Below, in pieces: positions 50,841-62,054 of a stretch of 64,000 nt of DNA. The stretch covers positions 310,001 to 374,000 of the forward strand of contig JAMPAI010000002.1 of assembly GCA_023667315.1 (NCBI GenBank), written 5' to 3'. This DNA comes from Ruminococcus flavefaciens (lineage in GTDB: Bacteria; Bacteroidota; Bacteroidia; Bacteroidales; P3). A program made the position numbers and the translations under genes. The notes beneath the pieces are model-generated. The model was not told where the DNA came from and searched no databases. It saw only the letters and a list, made by a program, of their open reading frames with translations. How positions within the stretch are numbered: the first letter of the stretch is position 1; each line of letters starts with the position of its first letter.

Positions 50841-51695
50841 CTATTGAACCGCCTTCAGGCTCAGGTCCAGGGAGGCGATATGGTGCGTGAGCGCGCCCAC
50901 CGAGATAAAGTCGACGCCCGTTGCGGCATAGCGCGCCAGGGTCTGCCGGGTGATTCCGCCCGATGCCTCGGTTTCGTACTTTCCCCCGATAAGGGCCACC
51001 GCCTTCTCGATGTCTTCGGGACTGAAATTGTCGAGCATGATGCGGTTCACCCCGCCGTGTTCCAACACTTGGTTCAATTCATCGAACGAACGCACCTCGA
51101 TCTCGATTTTCAAATCCTTGCCCTTTTCCTTAAGGTAGGCGTGCACCGAATCGATGGCCTGCGGGATGCCGCCGGCAAAATCGATATGGTTGTCTTTAAT
51201 CAAAATCATGTCGAACAGTCCGAAACGGTGGTTCATGCCCCCGCCTATCTTTACCGCCAGTTTCTCGAAAACACGGTTGTTGGGCGTGGTCTTGCGCGTG
51301 TCGAGCAACACGGTCTTGGTGTTGCCCATCAGCCTTACCAGCGAACGGGTGTGGGTGGCGATGCCGCTCATGCGCTGGATGTAGTTCAGGCTGAGGCGTT
51401 CGGCAATCAGGATGGAACGCGAGGAACCCTCTACGGTAAACACCTTGTCGCCCACCTTCACCTCGCTGCCGTCCTTTACCAAGGGCGTGAAAACGGTCTG
51501 CGGATCCACTTCCCTGTACACCATCTCGGCCACTTCCATACCGGCTATCACGCCCGCTTCCTTGGCCACCAGCACGGCCTTGCCCCTGGCGGAGGCGGGA
51601 ATGGTGGACAATGTGGTATGGTCGCCGTCGCCCACATCCTCCCGGATGGCCTGGCGGATGTAGTCGAGCATCATCTCTTTCTCGTTTATCTGCAT
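50841..51695 (-). CDS. nadC: nicotinate-nucleotide pyrophosphorylase (carboxylating)
   Basis: A 284-residue quinolinate phosphoribosyltransferase that makes nicotinate mononucleotide from quinolinate and PRPP in NAD synthesis. Family marks: GDGDHTTLSTIPA, ERLSLNYIQRMSGIATHTR, LLDTRKTTPNNRVFEKLAV with the substrate-binding Arg/Lys, and NRIMLDNFSPEDIEKAV, ending GVDFISVGALTHH. Full length. nadA and nadB are not nearby. It lies 4 nt behind the OmpH-like gene, so co-transcription is near certain. Confidence 0.95.
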   Translation of the reverse strand: MQINEKEMMLDYIRQAIREDVGDGDHTTLSTIPASARGKAVLVAKEAGVIAGMEVAEMVYREVDPQTVFTPLVKDGSEVKVGDKVFTVEGSSRSILIAERLSLNYIQRMSGIATHTRSLVRLMGNTKTVLLDTRKTTPNNRVFEKLAVKIGGGMNHRFGLFDMILIKDNHIDFAGGIPQAIDSVHAYLKEKGKDLKIEIEVRSFDELNQVLEHGGVNRIMLDNFSPEDIEKAVALIGGKYETEASGGITRQTLARYAATGVDFISVGALTHHIASLDLSLKAVQ

Positions 51696-51699
51696 GGCG

Positions 51700-52299
51700 C
51701 TACTTTTTGGCCTTTTCAGCGGCGTATTCCTGGTTCAGTCCGTTCAGGATGGCCGAGGTGATGTCCATGGAAGGCTGCGAATATAAGATATTGCTGCTTT
51801 TTCCGGTATAGATGATCATGCTGAAGTTCTGGTTCTGCTCGTTGTAGCGCTTCACGTAATCCAGAATCCGGTTGGTAACTTCCTCCATGCGCTGCACCTG
51901 CAGGTTGGCCAGCTGGTTGGCATAGGTCTGCTGCAGTTCGCCCAGCGACTGCTGTTTCTTGGTAAGTTCTTCCTCGCGTCTGTGCTGTTCGCTCAGGGTA
52001 AGCGTGGCGCCGATCTTAAGGTAGTTCTCGTATTCTTTCTGAAAGGCGTTCGCCTGGTTCTGCACGTCGGCCGTAAGGCGGGTCTCGGTGCGTTCCAGCT
52101 CGCGCTGGATGTCGGCCACCAGCTGGTATCCCATGTTGATGCTGTCGATGTTCACGGTGGCGATGGTAAGGCCTTCCACGGCGGCCACCGGCTGCACCGC
52201 ACCGGAGGTTCCGGCGGCGTTCTGTTTGTCTTGGCAGGAAACGGCAATCATGCAGAGCGAAAGCGCGAGAATGCCGGTCTTAAACATTTTCTTATTCAT
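51700..52299 (-). CDS. OmpH/Skp-like periplasmic chaperone, lipoprotein form
   Basis: A 199-residue protein with a lipoprotein signal (ILALSLCMIAVSC, lipid on the Cys) instead of the simple signal peptide usual for Skp. Then TIATVNIDSINMGYQLVADI, typical of the OmpH start, and a long helical hairpin rich in Gln/Glu (QANAFQKEYENYLKIGATL; LGELQQTYANQLANLQVQRM), the tentacle of the trimeric chaperone, and the closing strand FSMIIYTGKSSNILYSQPSM. It should hold unfolded outer membrane proteins, tethered to a membrane. It is 4 nt before nadC and 30 nt behind recQ. Confidence 0.85.
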   Translation of the reverse strand: MNKKMFKTGILALSLCMIAVSCQDKQNAAGTSGAVQPVAAVEGLTIATVNIDSINMGYQLVADIQRELERTETRLTADVQNQANAFQKEYENYLKIGATLTLSEQHRREEELTKKQQSLGELQQTYANQLANLQVQRMEEVTNRILDYVKRYNEQNQNFSMIIYTGKSSNILYSQPSMDITSAILNGLNQEYAAEKAKK

Positions 52300-52329
52300 G
52301 GTCTTGTTTGTTTTTCTTATTCTTGATGC

Positions 52330-54522
<2,193 letters not shown>

Positions 54523-54547
54523 GACAATTCGGGTTAAGAAATTTGTT

Positions 54548-54555
54548 TACTTTTG
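54548..54555 (+). promoter_or_regulatory. -7 box (TACTTTTG) of lptB
   Basis: Exact TAnnTTTG match, 63 bp before the lptB start. Transcription from here would run through the recQ promoter box at 54582-54589. Confidence 0.5.
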
Positions 54556-54581
54556 TGCGGCGCGCAAGCGCTGCACAATAT

Positions 54582-54589
54582 CAAAGATA
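54582..54589 (-). promoter_or_regulatory. -7 box (TATCTTTG) of recQ
   Basis: Exact consensus on the minus strand, 59 bp before the recQ start, with a TTG 17 bp further out. It lies inside the predicted lptB leader. Confidence 0.5.
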
Positions 54590-54618
54590 CAATTTTTACA
54601 GAAAAACAAAAAGCCGCC

Positions 54619-55350
54619 ATGATACTCCGCACCCAAGACATCGTTAAGATTTACAAGCAACGCACCGTGGTTGACCACGTTTCGATAGAAGTGAAACAAG
54701 GCGAAATCGTTGGCTTGTTGGGCCCCAACGGTGCCGGAAAGACCACCTCTTTCTATATTATGGTGGGCTTGATCAAGGCGCTTTCGGGAAAAGTTTTCTT
54801 AGACGACACCGACATCACCCGCCTGCCCATGTACAAAAGGGCACAGCTGGGCGTTGGATATCTGGCGCAGGAAGCCTCTGTGTTCAGGCACATGAGCGTA
54901 GAAGACAACATCGCCTCCATCCTGGAATTTATCGAGAAAGACCCTGCCGTGCGCAAGCAGCGTCTGGAAGAACTCTTGGGTGAATTCGGCATCGACCACG
55001 TGCGCAAGACAAAAGGCATCAGCCTTTCGGGCGGCGAGAGAAGGCGTACCGAGATTGCCCGCGCGCTGGCCGCCAATCCCAAGTTCATCCTGTTGGACGA
55101 ACCCTTTGCCGGCATCGACCCCCTGGCGGTGGAAGACATCAAGAAAATCGTGCTTCAGTTAAAGCAGAAGAACATCGGTATCCTGATTACCGACCACAAC
55201 GCGCAGGAAACCCTTTCGATCACCGACCGCTCCTACCTGCTCTACAGCGGCAAGATCCTCAAGTCCGGTTCCTCCAGAGAACTGGCCAACGACCCGGAAG
55301 TACGCGAGAAATACCTCGGCAAGGATTTCGAATTAAAAGAAATCCGCTAA
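54619..55350 (+). CDS. lptB: LPS export ABC transporter ATP-binding protein LptB
   Basis: A 243-residue ATPase powering LPS extraction with LptF/LptG. Walker A is GPNGAGKTT, the Q-loop lies in GYLAQEASVFRHMSV, the signature is LSGGERRRTEIARAL, Walker B is FILLDEPFAGIDP, and the H-loop is ITDHNAQETL. The PLAVEDI segment after Walker B is typical of LptB. The start at 54619 (MILRTQDIVKIYKQR) is chosen; the ATG at 54553 lies within the promoter. It stands divergent from recQ, whose operon ends in the OstA-like protein. Confidence 0.95.
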   Translation: MILRTQDIVKIYKQRTVVDHVSIEVKQGEIVGLLGPNGAGKTTSFYIMVGLIKALSGKVFLDDTDITRLPMYKRAQLGVGYLAQEASVFRHMSVEDNIASILEFIEKDPAVRKQRLEELLGEFGIDHVRKTKGISLSGGERRRTEIARALAANPKFILLDEPFAGIDPLAVEDIKKIVLQLKQKNIGILITDHNAQETLSITDRSYLLYSGKILKSGSSRELANDPEVREKYLGKDFELKEIR

Positions 55351-55383
55351 CCCGCACCGTCGCCACGGGCAGCCGGTCGGCTT

Positions 55384-56880
55384 TTAGAACTTGCAGCCGA
55401 GGGTAATCGTGCAGGTGTATTTGGAGAATCTCAGTTTGGCGGGGCTTACCAACGGCGATCCGTCTGCATCCAGGAGATAATAGAAGTCGTCGATCCGTTT
55501 GCCCAGGTTCGCCATAAAGCCGAAATCGAGGTTCCAACGTCCCAAGGCCAATCCAAGACCCGCTGTAGCCGTGTGGTCCGACCAACGGTTCTTCAGCAAC
55601 TCGCTCTTATACGGGCAGGACTGCCACACATAACCGGCACGGAAGCTCACGATGCCGGCCCGCCACTCGGTTCCGAAACGGAACACGCCCGAAGTGCGGT
55701 AGTTGTCGCGCACGATGGTGCGGATATATTGGTTGTATTCTATATCGTCGTCCAAATCCATACGCATCTGGCGGTAGTTGATCAACTCGCCCTCTACGGC
55801 AATCGCCCCGAAATTCTTAATCAGGAAAGCCGCGCTCAGAATGCCCTTCATCGGCGTGGACAGGCCGTAACGGTCTTCGTAACCGCTATGTATCGCGTTA
55901 GGCAATGGTTCTCCATCCCAAAGACGGTACATATCGGTAATCATATCCATATCTGCGGTCTCTTTCATCCAATAATACGTAGGGGTATGAAATGCCAGGC
56001 CTATGCGGAAAAAATGTACTGGCTTGTAGATCAATCCCAACTTTAGGTTAATACCCGAACCGCTTATATCCATCCGATTCCTTATTTCATACGAATTAAA
56101 ATTGTATGGAAGAGCCAACCCCTCGGTATTCGATTCTTCGATTACACTTTTTTGCGTGTAATCCACGATGGGAACGCCCAGGGTTATACCGAAAAACAGT
56201 TTGTCCGACCAGTTTCCGCCAAAGGAGAACACCATCTCTGTAATATTGCCCCATTCTTGCAAAATATGTTTTTGAGTCAATCCTCCCGTACCAAGAATGC
56301 TTTTATACATAAATCCAGGTCGAAGTGTATCCTGATCCAGCAATCCCGTTTGAAAGGCTAAATATCCAGCGTTCGCCACTTCATCAGATAGATTATAACC
56401 TTCACTTCGCTTAGCCACGTCTTCCATATACGAAGACTGGGGATTGACGGCCCGGGTATAGACGTTGTTATTGAAATCTTTGACGCGGTTGGCGCCGAAA
56501 CCCAGATGCAGGTTCCATAGTCTGCCCTCCTCGCGGTTTCCGTTCTTGATGCAGAAAATCCCGCCGCCCTGCGGCAAGTGGATGCGTGTCTTATCCAAAC
56601 TGTTGAGGCGGTTGTAATAGTCCGACTCCGTGTTTTGCATAACCGTACCCAAAGTGAGGCTTATCTCGTGGCGGGTGTAGAAACCTATGCCCGCCGGATT
56701 GGTGCTGAGCGTGGTGAAGTTGGCGCCCAAGGCACCGAAGGCTCCGCCCATGGCGTTGAAACGCGCCGTTCCCACCGGATTGAGCATAGAGTAGCGCAAC
56801 AGATCGGCATCGTCCTGGGCGAACAGGCTGCCGCAAAGGAGCAGCGCGCCGGCTGTAAGTATATGTCTTATTCTGAACAT
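55384..56880 (-). CDS. FadL/OmpP1-family outer membrane transporter
   Basis: A 498-residue barrel protein. After the signal peptide (ILTAGALLLCGSLFA) comes the family opening MGGAFGALGANFTTLSTNPAGIGFYTRHEISLTLG, with the N-P-A-G-I hatch motif shared by FadL and PorV-type proteins. Long strand pairs follow, and the last residues CTITLGCKF end in Phe. FadL proteins bring hydrophobic compounds across the outer membrane; some Bacteroidetes relatives (PorV) serve T9SS. This one is longer than PorV, so the transporter call is preferred. It follows the Tyr-rich lipoprotein by 51 nt on the same strand. Confidence 0.8.
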   Translation of the reverse strand: MFRIRHILTAGALLLCGSLFAQDDADLLRYSMLNPVGTARFNAMGGAFGALGANFTTLSTNPAGIGFYTRHEISLTLGTVMQNTESDYYNRLNSLDKTRIHLPQGGGIFCIKNGNREEGRLWNLHLGFGANRVKDFNNNVYTRAVNPQSSYMEDVAKRSEGYNLSDEVANAGYLAFQTGLLDQDTLRPGFMYKSILGTGGLTQKHILQEWGNITEMVFSFGGNWSDKLFFGITLGVPIVDYTQKSVIEESNTEGLALPYNFNSYEIRNRMDISGSGINLKLGLIYKPVHFFRIGLAFHTPTYYWMKETADMDMITDMYRLWDGEPLPNAIHSGYEDRYGLSTPMKGILSAAFLIKNFGAIAVEGELINYRQMRMDLDDDIEYNQYIRTIVRDNYRTSGVFRFGTEWRAGIVSFRAGYVWQSCPYKSELLKNRWSDHTATAGLGLALGRWNLDFGFMANLGKRIDDFYYLLDADGSPLVSPAKLRFSKYTCTITLGCKF

Positions 56881-56931
56881 GGCTGAATGATTCTTTTTTG
56901 TAACACCTAAACAATGATGGCTGATCCGTTT

Positions 56932-58440
56932 TTAGCGGGTACGCCTCGTGGAGGAACCCGACGAACCGCCCGATGTGGATCCGGACGAACGGGAAACCGA
57001 GCCGCTGCTTGAAGTGGAGCGCGGCGAAGACACCGTGGTGCTGCGGGTCGTGGTGGCAGGACGTGATGTCGTGGCCGGACGCGCGGTGGTGGCCGGTCTT
57101 GTCGTGGTGGTGGCGGGCTGGGTGGTCGTGGTGGCCGGGCGCGGGGTAGCGTTGTAACGCGGGCTCACGTAGGAAGAGGTGCTGCGGCCACGGTCGTAAA
57201 CAGGCGTGCTGTAGGGGCTGGGCTGCGACTGGCGGGTACGCGTGGCGGGCTGCTGCGTGCCGGTGGTGCCGGCAGGGCGCGTGGGCTGCGTGCCGCGAAC
57301 AGGCTGGGTAGAAGTGGCGCGCTGGGGCGTTCCCGTGGCGGCCGCGTTCGTGGGGGTGGCACGGCGCGTGGGCGTGGTAGGAGTGGTGGGTGTGGTGGGG
57401 CGTGTGGGCGTGGTGGGCAGCTTGATGGTTTCCTTGTTCGACAGGCGTGTGGAAACGCTTTCCATCATGGCCGAAGGCGTGGCCGTGACGCGGCGCGCGG
57501 GCGTCGTGGGGGTTGTGGATGTGCCGCCGTTCGCGGGGCGGGCAAGGCTGCCCGAAACCTGCGTGTTGGTCGTGGAGGACACCGCGCGTTCGTAACGTTC
57601 GGCAAAGGTGCGGCGCGTGGCCGTGGGTAACGAGGGCGTGGAGGTATTGGCTACCGTACCGCCGACGGTGCCGGCGGAGGTGAGCGAACTGGCCGTGCGG
57701 CGCGAGGCCACCGAGGGGTTGGTTACGGAACTGCTGCGGGTGCGGCGGCCGTAATAACTCTGCGTATAGGTGTTGCGGTCGTAGGGATTATAGCAGTAGT
57801 CGTAGCTGTTGCCGAAACGTCCGTCCCAATAACCGTTCCAGTAGCCGTTCCAATACCCGTCATGATAGCCGTGGTGGTAACCGTGTCCGTAATTCCAGCC
57901 CCAGGAGTAACTCGGCCAGTAGCAGGAAGAATAGCCCCAGTAGCCGCAATTTCCGTAGGCGAACGAGAACGGCCCGTAACTGAAGCCCCACGACCAGCCC
58001 GGCCGGTAGTAGGTGTATCTCGGATACCACCAGTCGTAGCCTAAGTAGATGCTGGTGCCGTAGCTGTACGGATCGGCATCGTACCAGTAGGAGTTCGTGT
58101 AGTAGTCGGAATAATAGTCGTCGCTCACGTAATCGTCGTTCTGAAAGCGGCGCAGGCGCGAGGAGTATTCGTAATCGTAATAGTTGTCGTAATTGAATGT
58201 ATCCACCGGTTCGGGTTCCGATCCGTAGGAATAGGAATCGGCATACCCGTTGTCTTGAACCTGGTTCTGCGATTGTTTCCACTGCTGTTCGAGGCGTTGG
58301 CGGCGTTCCTGCTCACGGGTGGGCATATTGCCGTACACATCGTCGGCGGCCACCATAAAGGTGGTGCCGCAGGAAGAAAGCAATGCCGAGGCCGTTGCCA
58401 CACAGAGGAAAGCCAATTTTTCGAAAAGGGAGCGTGCCAT
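56932..58440 (-). CDS. Tyr/Gly/Trp-rich and Thr/Pro-rich surface lipoprotein
   Basis: A 502-residue lipoprotein with no recognised domain. The ATG at 58440 (MARSLFEKLAFLCVATASALLSSC reads as a signal with lipidated Cys24) is preferred to 58491. Residues about 60-230 are exceptionally Tyr-rich with Trp, Gly and Asp (YYDYEYSSRLRRF; YHHGYHDGYWNGYWNGYWDG). From about 235 to the end the chain turns to Ser, Thr, Pro and Arg (TPTRPTTPTTPTTPT; RPATTTTQPATTT), like O-glycosylated stalks. Bacteroidetes O-glycosylate D-S/T sites; simple Thr-Pro runs are less typical. It may be a surface adhesin or wall-associated stalk. It is followed by the FadL-like gene. Confidence 0.65.
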   Translation of the reverse strand: MARSLFEKLAFLCVATASALLSSCGTTFMVAADDVYGNMPTREQERRQRLEQQWKQSQNQVQDNGYADSYSYGSEPEPVDTFNYDNYYDYEYSSRLRRFQNDDYVSDDYYSDYYTNSYWYDADPYSYGTSIYLGYDWWYPRYTYYRPGWSWGFSYGPFSFAYGNCGYWGYSSCYWPSYSWGWNYGHGYHHGYHDGYWNGYWNGYWDGRFGNSYDYCYNPYDRNTYTQSYYGRRTRSSSVTNPSVASRRTASSLTSAGTVGGTVANTSTPSLPTATRRTFAERYERAVSSTTNTQVSGSLARPANGGTSTTPTTPARRVTATPSAMMESVSTRLSNKETIKLPTTPTRPTTPTTPTTPTRRATPTNAAATGTPQRATSTQPVRGTQPTRPAGTTGTQQPATRTRQSQPSPYSTPVYDRGRSTSSYVSPRYNATPRPATTTTQPATTTTRPATTARPATTSRPATTTRSTTVSSPRSTSSSGSVSRSSGSTSGGSSGSSTRRTR

Positions 58441-58505
58441 ATCTTTTCCTTTCTTTTTTAAGCCCATAACCGCCTGCACCGGTTTTACCATACGCTTTTT
58501 TAGCG

Positions 58506-58513
58506 TAACTTTG
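58506..58513 (+). promoter_or_regulatory. -7 box (TAACTTTG) of the proS operon
   Basis: Exact TAnnTTTG match 64 bp before the proS start. The -33 part is not clear; a T-rich stretch (GCTTTTTTAGC) lies between the genes. Confidence 0.5.
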
Positions 58514-58577
58514 CCGCGCTTTCGCAGAATCGGGCATCGACCCTTTTACTGCAATAACCGTACCAAAGTAGAAAAAA

Positions 58578-60047
58578 ATGGCTAAAGATTTCTCTACCAG
58601 AGCCGAAAGCTATTCGGAATGGTATAACGAACTGGTTACCCGCGCCGACCTGGCGGAACAGTCTGCCGTGCGTGGCTGCATGGTGATCAAACCCTATGGT
58701 TACGCCATCTGGGAAAAGATGCAGCACACCCTTGACCGGATGTTCAAGGATACCGGACACCAGAACGCCTATTTTCCGCTGTTCATTCCCAAATCCTTCC
58801 TGAGCCGCGAGGCCGACCACGTGGAAGGTTTCGCCAAGGAATGCGCCGTGGTTACCCACTACCGCCTCAAGGCCAACCCCGACGGTGGCGTGACGGTGGA
58901 CCCGGCCGCCAAACTCGAAGAGGAACTTATCGTCCGCCCCACTTCCGAAACCATTATTTGGAACACCTACAAGGGCTGGATCCAGTCGTACCGCGACCTG
59001 CCCATATTGGTGAACCAGTGGGCCAACGTGGTGCGTTGGGAAATGCGCACGCGCCTGTTCCTGCGTACCGCCGAATTCCTGTGGCAGGAAGGGCACACCG
59101 CCCACGCCACCAAGGAGGAAGCCGAGGCCGAAGCCCGCAAGATGCTGGAAGTATATGCCGACTTTGCCGAGAACTACATGGCCATGCCGGTAATCAAGGG
59201 TTACAAGACCGCCAACGAACGTTTTGCCGGCGCGCTCGAAACCTATTGCATCGAATCGATGATGCAGGACGGAAAGGCCCTGCAGGCCGGCACCTCCCAC
59301 TTCCTGGGGCAGAACTTCGCCAAGGCCTTCGACGTTACCTTCCTCAACAAGGAAAACAAACTGGAATACGTATGGGCTTCGTCCTGGGGCGTTTCCACCC
59401 GTTTGATGGGCGCACTCATCATGACCCACTCCGATGACAACGGCCTGGTGCTGCCGCCTAAGCTGGCGCCTATCCAGGTGGCCATCGTACCCATCTACAA
59501 GAACGCCGAACAGCTGGCGCAGATTTCGGAAGCCGCCAACAAGATAAAGGCGGAACTGCAGGCCAAGGGCATCAGCGTGAAGTACGATGACGACGACAAG
59601 CAGAAACCGGGCTGGAAGTTCAACGAATACGAGTTCAAGGGCGTTCCGGTGCGCATCGCCATCGGCCCCCGCGACATGGAGAACGGCACGGCCGAGATCT
59701 GCCGCCGCGACACGCTCGAAAAATCCATCCACAACCAATCCGAACTGGGCACGCTTGTTCCCGAACTGCTGGACCAGATCCAGCAGAGCCTGTTCGACCG
59801 CGCGCTCAAGCACCGTCTGGACAATACCGTGAAGGTCGATACATGGGAAGACTTCAAGGTGCAGATAGAACAGGGCAAGTTCCTGCTGGCGCACTGGGAC
59901 GGAACCACCGAAACCGAGGTGAAGATCAAGGAGGAAACCAAGGCCACCATCCGCGCCATTCCTTTCGACACGCCCGAGGAAGAAGGCAAGTGCATCTATA
60001 CCGGCAATCCTTCGCACCGTCGTGTAATCTTTGCCAAAGCTTACTAA
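58578..60047 (+). CDS. proS: prolyl-tRNA synthetase, archaeal/eukaryotic type
   Basis: A 489-residue class II synthetase lacking the bacterial editing insertion. Motif 2 and surroundings read [20 protein letters not shown] then [20 protein letters not shown]; motif 3 lies in [20 protein letters not shown]. The anticodon-binding domain follows, and the C-terminal end ([10 protein letters not shown]) with a Zn-like region marks the archaeal type, the usual form in Bacteroidetes. It starts a plus-strand run proS, pth, gldE-like, gldD. It reads AAAAAA before ATG and no Shine-Dalgarno site. The 799-residue frame antisense to it is an artefact of base composition. Confidence 0.95.
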   Translation: MAKDFSTRAESYSEWYNELVTRADLAEQSAVRGCMVIKPYGYAIWEKMQHTLDRMFKDTGHQNAYFPLFIPKSFLSREADHVEGFAKECAVVTHYRLKANPDGGVTVDPAAKLEEELIVRPTSETIIWNTYKGWIQSYRDLPILVNQWANVVRWEMRTRLFLRTAEFLWQEGHTAHATKEEAEAEARKMLEVYADFAENYMAMPVIKGYKTANERFAGALETYCIESMMQDGKALQAGTSHFLGQNFAKAFDVTFLNKENKLEYVWASSWGVSTRLMGALIMTHSDDNGLVLPPKLAPIQVAIVPIYKNAEQLAQISEAANKIKAELQAKGISVKYDDDDKQKPGWKFNEYEFKGVPVRIAIGPRDMENGTAEICRRDTLEKSIHNQSELGTLVPELLDQIQQSLFDRALKHRLDNTVKVDTWEDFKVQIEQGKFLLAHWDGTTETEVKIKEETKATIRAIPFDTPEEEGKCIYTGNPSHRRVIFAKAY

Positions 60048-60050
60048 ACC

Positions 60051-60614
60051 ATGAAATTCCTCATTGTCGGACTGGGCAATATAGGCGCCGAATACGAAGG
60101 CACGCGGCACAACATCGGCTTTATGGTGCTGGACAGGCTGGCTGCCGAAAGCGGCGTGAAATTCAGCATGGACCGCTATGCCTACTGGTGCGAGATTAAA
60201 TGCAAGGGGCATCTGCTGGAGCTGATCAAGCCCACCACCTACATGAACGACAGCGGCAAGGCGGTGCGATACTGGCTGGAACAGGAAAAGATTCCGGTGG
60301 AACGCTGCCTGGTGATCGTGGACGATCTGGCGCTGGATCCCGGCCAGTTGCGCATGAAATCGGGCGGCAGTGCGGGCGGACATAACGGATTGGCGAACAT
60401 CGAGGCCCTGATCGGCACGCAGGCCTATCCGCGCCTGCGCTTCGGCATCGGCAGCAATTTCCATAAGGGACAGCAGATTGATTACGTGCTGGGGCAGTTC
60501 AGCCGTCAGGACATGGAGGCGGTGGAACCCAAGATAGACATGGCCTGCGAGATGATAAAAAGCTTTGCCTTCGCCGGCATCACCAACACGATGAACGCCT
60601 TTAACAACAAGTGA
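60051..60614 (+). CDS. pth: peptidyl-tRNA hydrolase
   Basis: A 187-residue Pth that frees stalled peptidyl-tRNAs. Catalytic and binding residues are Asn10 and His20 (LIVGLGNIGAEYEGTRHNIGF), VIVDDLALDPGQLRMKSGGS with the conserved Asp, and GGHNGLANIEALIG. Length is normal. It begins 3 nt after the proS stop and ends 1 nt before the gldE-like start, so the four genes form a tight operon. Nothing unusual is seen. Confidence 0.95.
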   Translation: MKFLIVGLGNIGAEYEGTRHNIGFMVLDRLAAESGVKFSMDRYAYWCEIKCKGHLLELIKPTTYMNDSGKAVRYWLEQEKIPVERCLVIVDDLALDPGQLRMKSGGSAGGHNGLANIEALIGTQAYPRLRFGIGSNFHKGQQIDYVLGQFSRQDMEAVEPKIDMACEMIKSFAFAGITNTMNAFNNK

Positions 60615-60615
60615 T

Positions 60616-61428
60616 ATGGCCGCGTTTTCCCGGTTTAAAAGACTTTTCGGCAAGAAAGAGGCTGCGGTTCCCTCCGTGGAAACGGTAAAGGAACCCGACC
60701 TGGGCGAGGCCGCACCCGAGGCGCTTAAATTCTTTGCCGGATTCTCCGAAATCGAGGCCAGCCAGATCATGACACCGCGCGTGGGCGTGGTGAGCCTGCC
60801 GCTTTCGGCCACTTTCGAATCGGTGATCGAGACGGTACAGGAATCCGAATACTCGCGCCTGCCGGTGTTCGACGGCGATCTGGACCATATCAAGGGCATC
60901 CTCTACATCAAGGACCTTATTCCGCATATGCGCGAGAACGAAGACTTCGCCTGGCAGAAACTGCTCCGGCCGGCCATCTTCGTACCCGAAACGCGCAAGA
61001 TCGAGAACCTGCTCAAGGAGTTCAAGAAAAAGCGCCTGCATATCGCCATCGTGGTGGACGAATACGGCGGAACCAGCGGTATCGTTACCTTGGAGGACAT
61101 TCTGGAGGAACTGGTGGGCGAGATACACGACGAGTTCGACACCACCGAAGAAGAGAAACTCTACCAGAAAACCCCGCACGGCGACTATGTATTCGACGGC
61201 AGGATGCCGATTCACGACCTGTGCAAGCTGCTGGAGAAAGACGACGACTACTTCGACCTGGACGGGGGCGACTACGAGTCGCTGGCGGGATTCGTGCTCG
61301 AGAAGTTAGGCTATTTCCCGAACGTGGGCACCCACTTCAATTTTAAGGAATTCACGCTCAACATCGAAGCCACGGGCGAGAACCGCATTACGCGGATAAG
61401 GATGAAAATCAACCGGAATGAAAATTGA
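60616..61428 (+). CDS. CBS-pair/CorC_HlyC protein, GldE-like without the membrane domain
   Basis: A 270-residue protein with two CBS domains ([54 protein letters not shown]) and a C-terminal CorC_HlyC domain ([34 protein letters not shown]). It is directly followed by gldD, which it overlaps by 11 nt; in Bacteroidetes this place belongs to GldE, which has an additional N-terminal DUF21 membrane domain of about 170 residues. That part is missing here, since pth ends one base before the start. The protein is therefore built like CorC and is probably soluble. It may work with a separate DUF21 protein. Confidence 0.8.
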   Translation: MAAFSRFKRLFGKKEAAVPSVETVKEPDLGEAAPEALKFFAGFSEIEASQIMTPRVGVVSLPLSATFESVIETVQESEYSRLPVFDGDLDHIKGILYIKDLIPHMRENEDFAWQKLLRPAIFVPETRKIENLLKEFKKKRLHIAIVVDEYGGTSGIVTLEDILEELVGEIHDEFDTTEEEKLYQKTPHGDYVFDGRMPIHDLCKLLEKDDDYFDLDGGDYESLAGFVLEKLGYFPNVGTHFNFKEFTLNIEATGENRITRIRMKINRNEN

Positions 61429-62014
61429 TTTCCGTTCGGTCTTGCATTGGTGCGCCCTCATAGGGGTGCTAGCGGGTCTGTGCGCCTGCCGCGAGGACTA
61501 CACGCCCAAACCGCGCTGTTACATGCGCATCGACCTGCCCGAAAAGGCCTACCGGAACTTCGACACGGCGGCCTACCCCGCCACGTTCCGCATGCCGGTT
61601 TACGCCCGCTTCGTGCCGGTGGAGGCCAGGCAGAAACAGAAGAACACGCTATGGGCGGACATTTCGTTTCCGGGTCTGAACGCCGCCGTCTATTGCAGCT
61701 ATATCTTCAGGCCGAACCTGGATTCGTGCATCACCAACACGCTGTTCTTTATACAGCGCCATATCTCGAAAGCCACCGGGGTGGACGAATGGGAAATCAA
61801 CGAACCCGATCAAAAAAAATATGGTTACCTTTACCATATCAAGGGCAGCGATGTGGCCTCACCCTACCAGTTTTACCTCACCGACAGCAACCGCTACTTC
61901 GTGCGCGGCTCATTCTCGATAAACTGCACGCCCAACAACGATTCGCTCGCGCCCGTGATCCGCTTTATCAAGGCCGACATCGACACCTTGATTGAAAGCT
62001 GGCGGTGGAAGTAA
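61418..62014 (+). CDS. gldD: gliding-motility-type lipoprotein GldD
   Basis: A 198-residue lipoprotein: [20 protein letters not shown] then LCACRED with the lipidated Cys, then YTPKPRCYMRIDLPEKAYRN, the GldD opening, and the conserved LPFTFRMPVYARFV-like and WADISFPGLNAAVYCSYIF segments. GldD is needed for gliding in Flavobacterium and is found in non-gliding Bacteroidales with T9SS; its mechanism is unknown. It overlaps the gldE-like gene by 11 nt. With several T9SS cargos in the window it supports a functional T9SS in this organism. Confidence 0.9.
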   Translation: MKIDFRSVLHWCALIGVLAGLCACREDYTPKPRCYMRIDLPEKAYRNFDTAAYPATFRMPVYARFVPVEARQKQKNTLWADISFPGLNAAVYCSYIFRPNLDSCITNTLFFIQRHISKATGVDEWEINEPDQKKYGYLYHIKGSDVASPYQFYLTDSNRYFVRGSFSINCTPNNDSLAPVIRFIKADIDTLIESWRWK

Positions 62015-62054
62015 AACGAGAAACGAAAACAGAAAACCTAAAATCAACCATACT

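Noticed and set aside
58500..60899. 799-residue open frame on the minus strand across proS and pth
   Set aside because: Antisense to two strongly conserved genes; the length is caused by codon bias, and no domain is recognisable in it.
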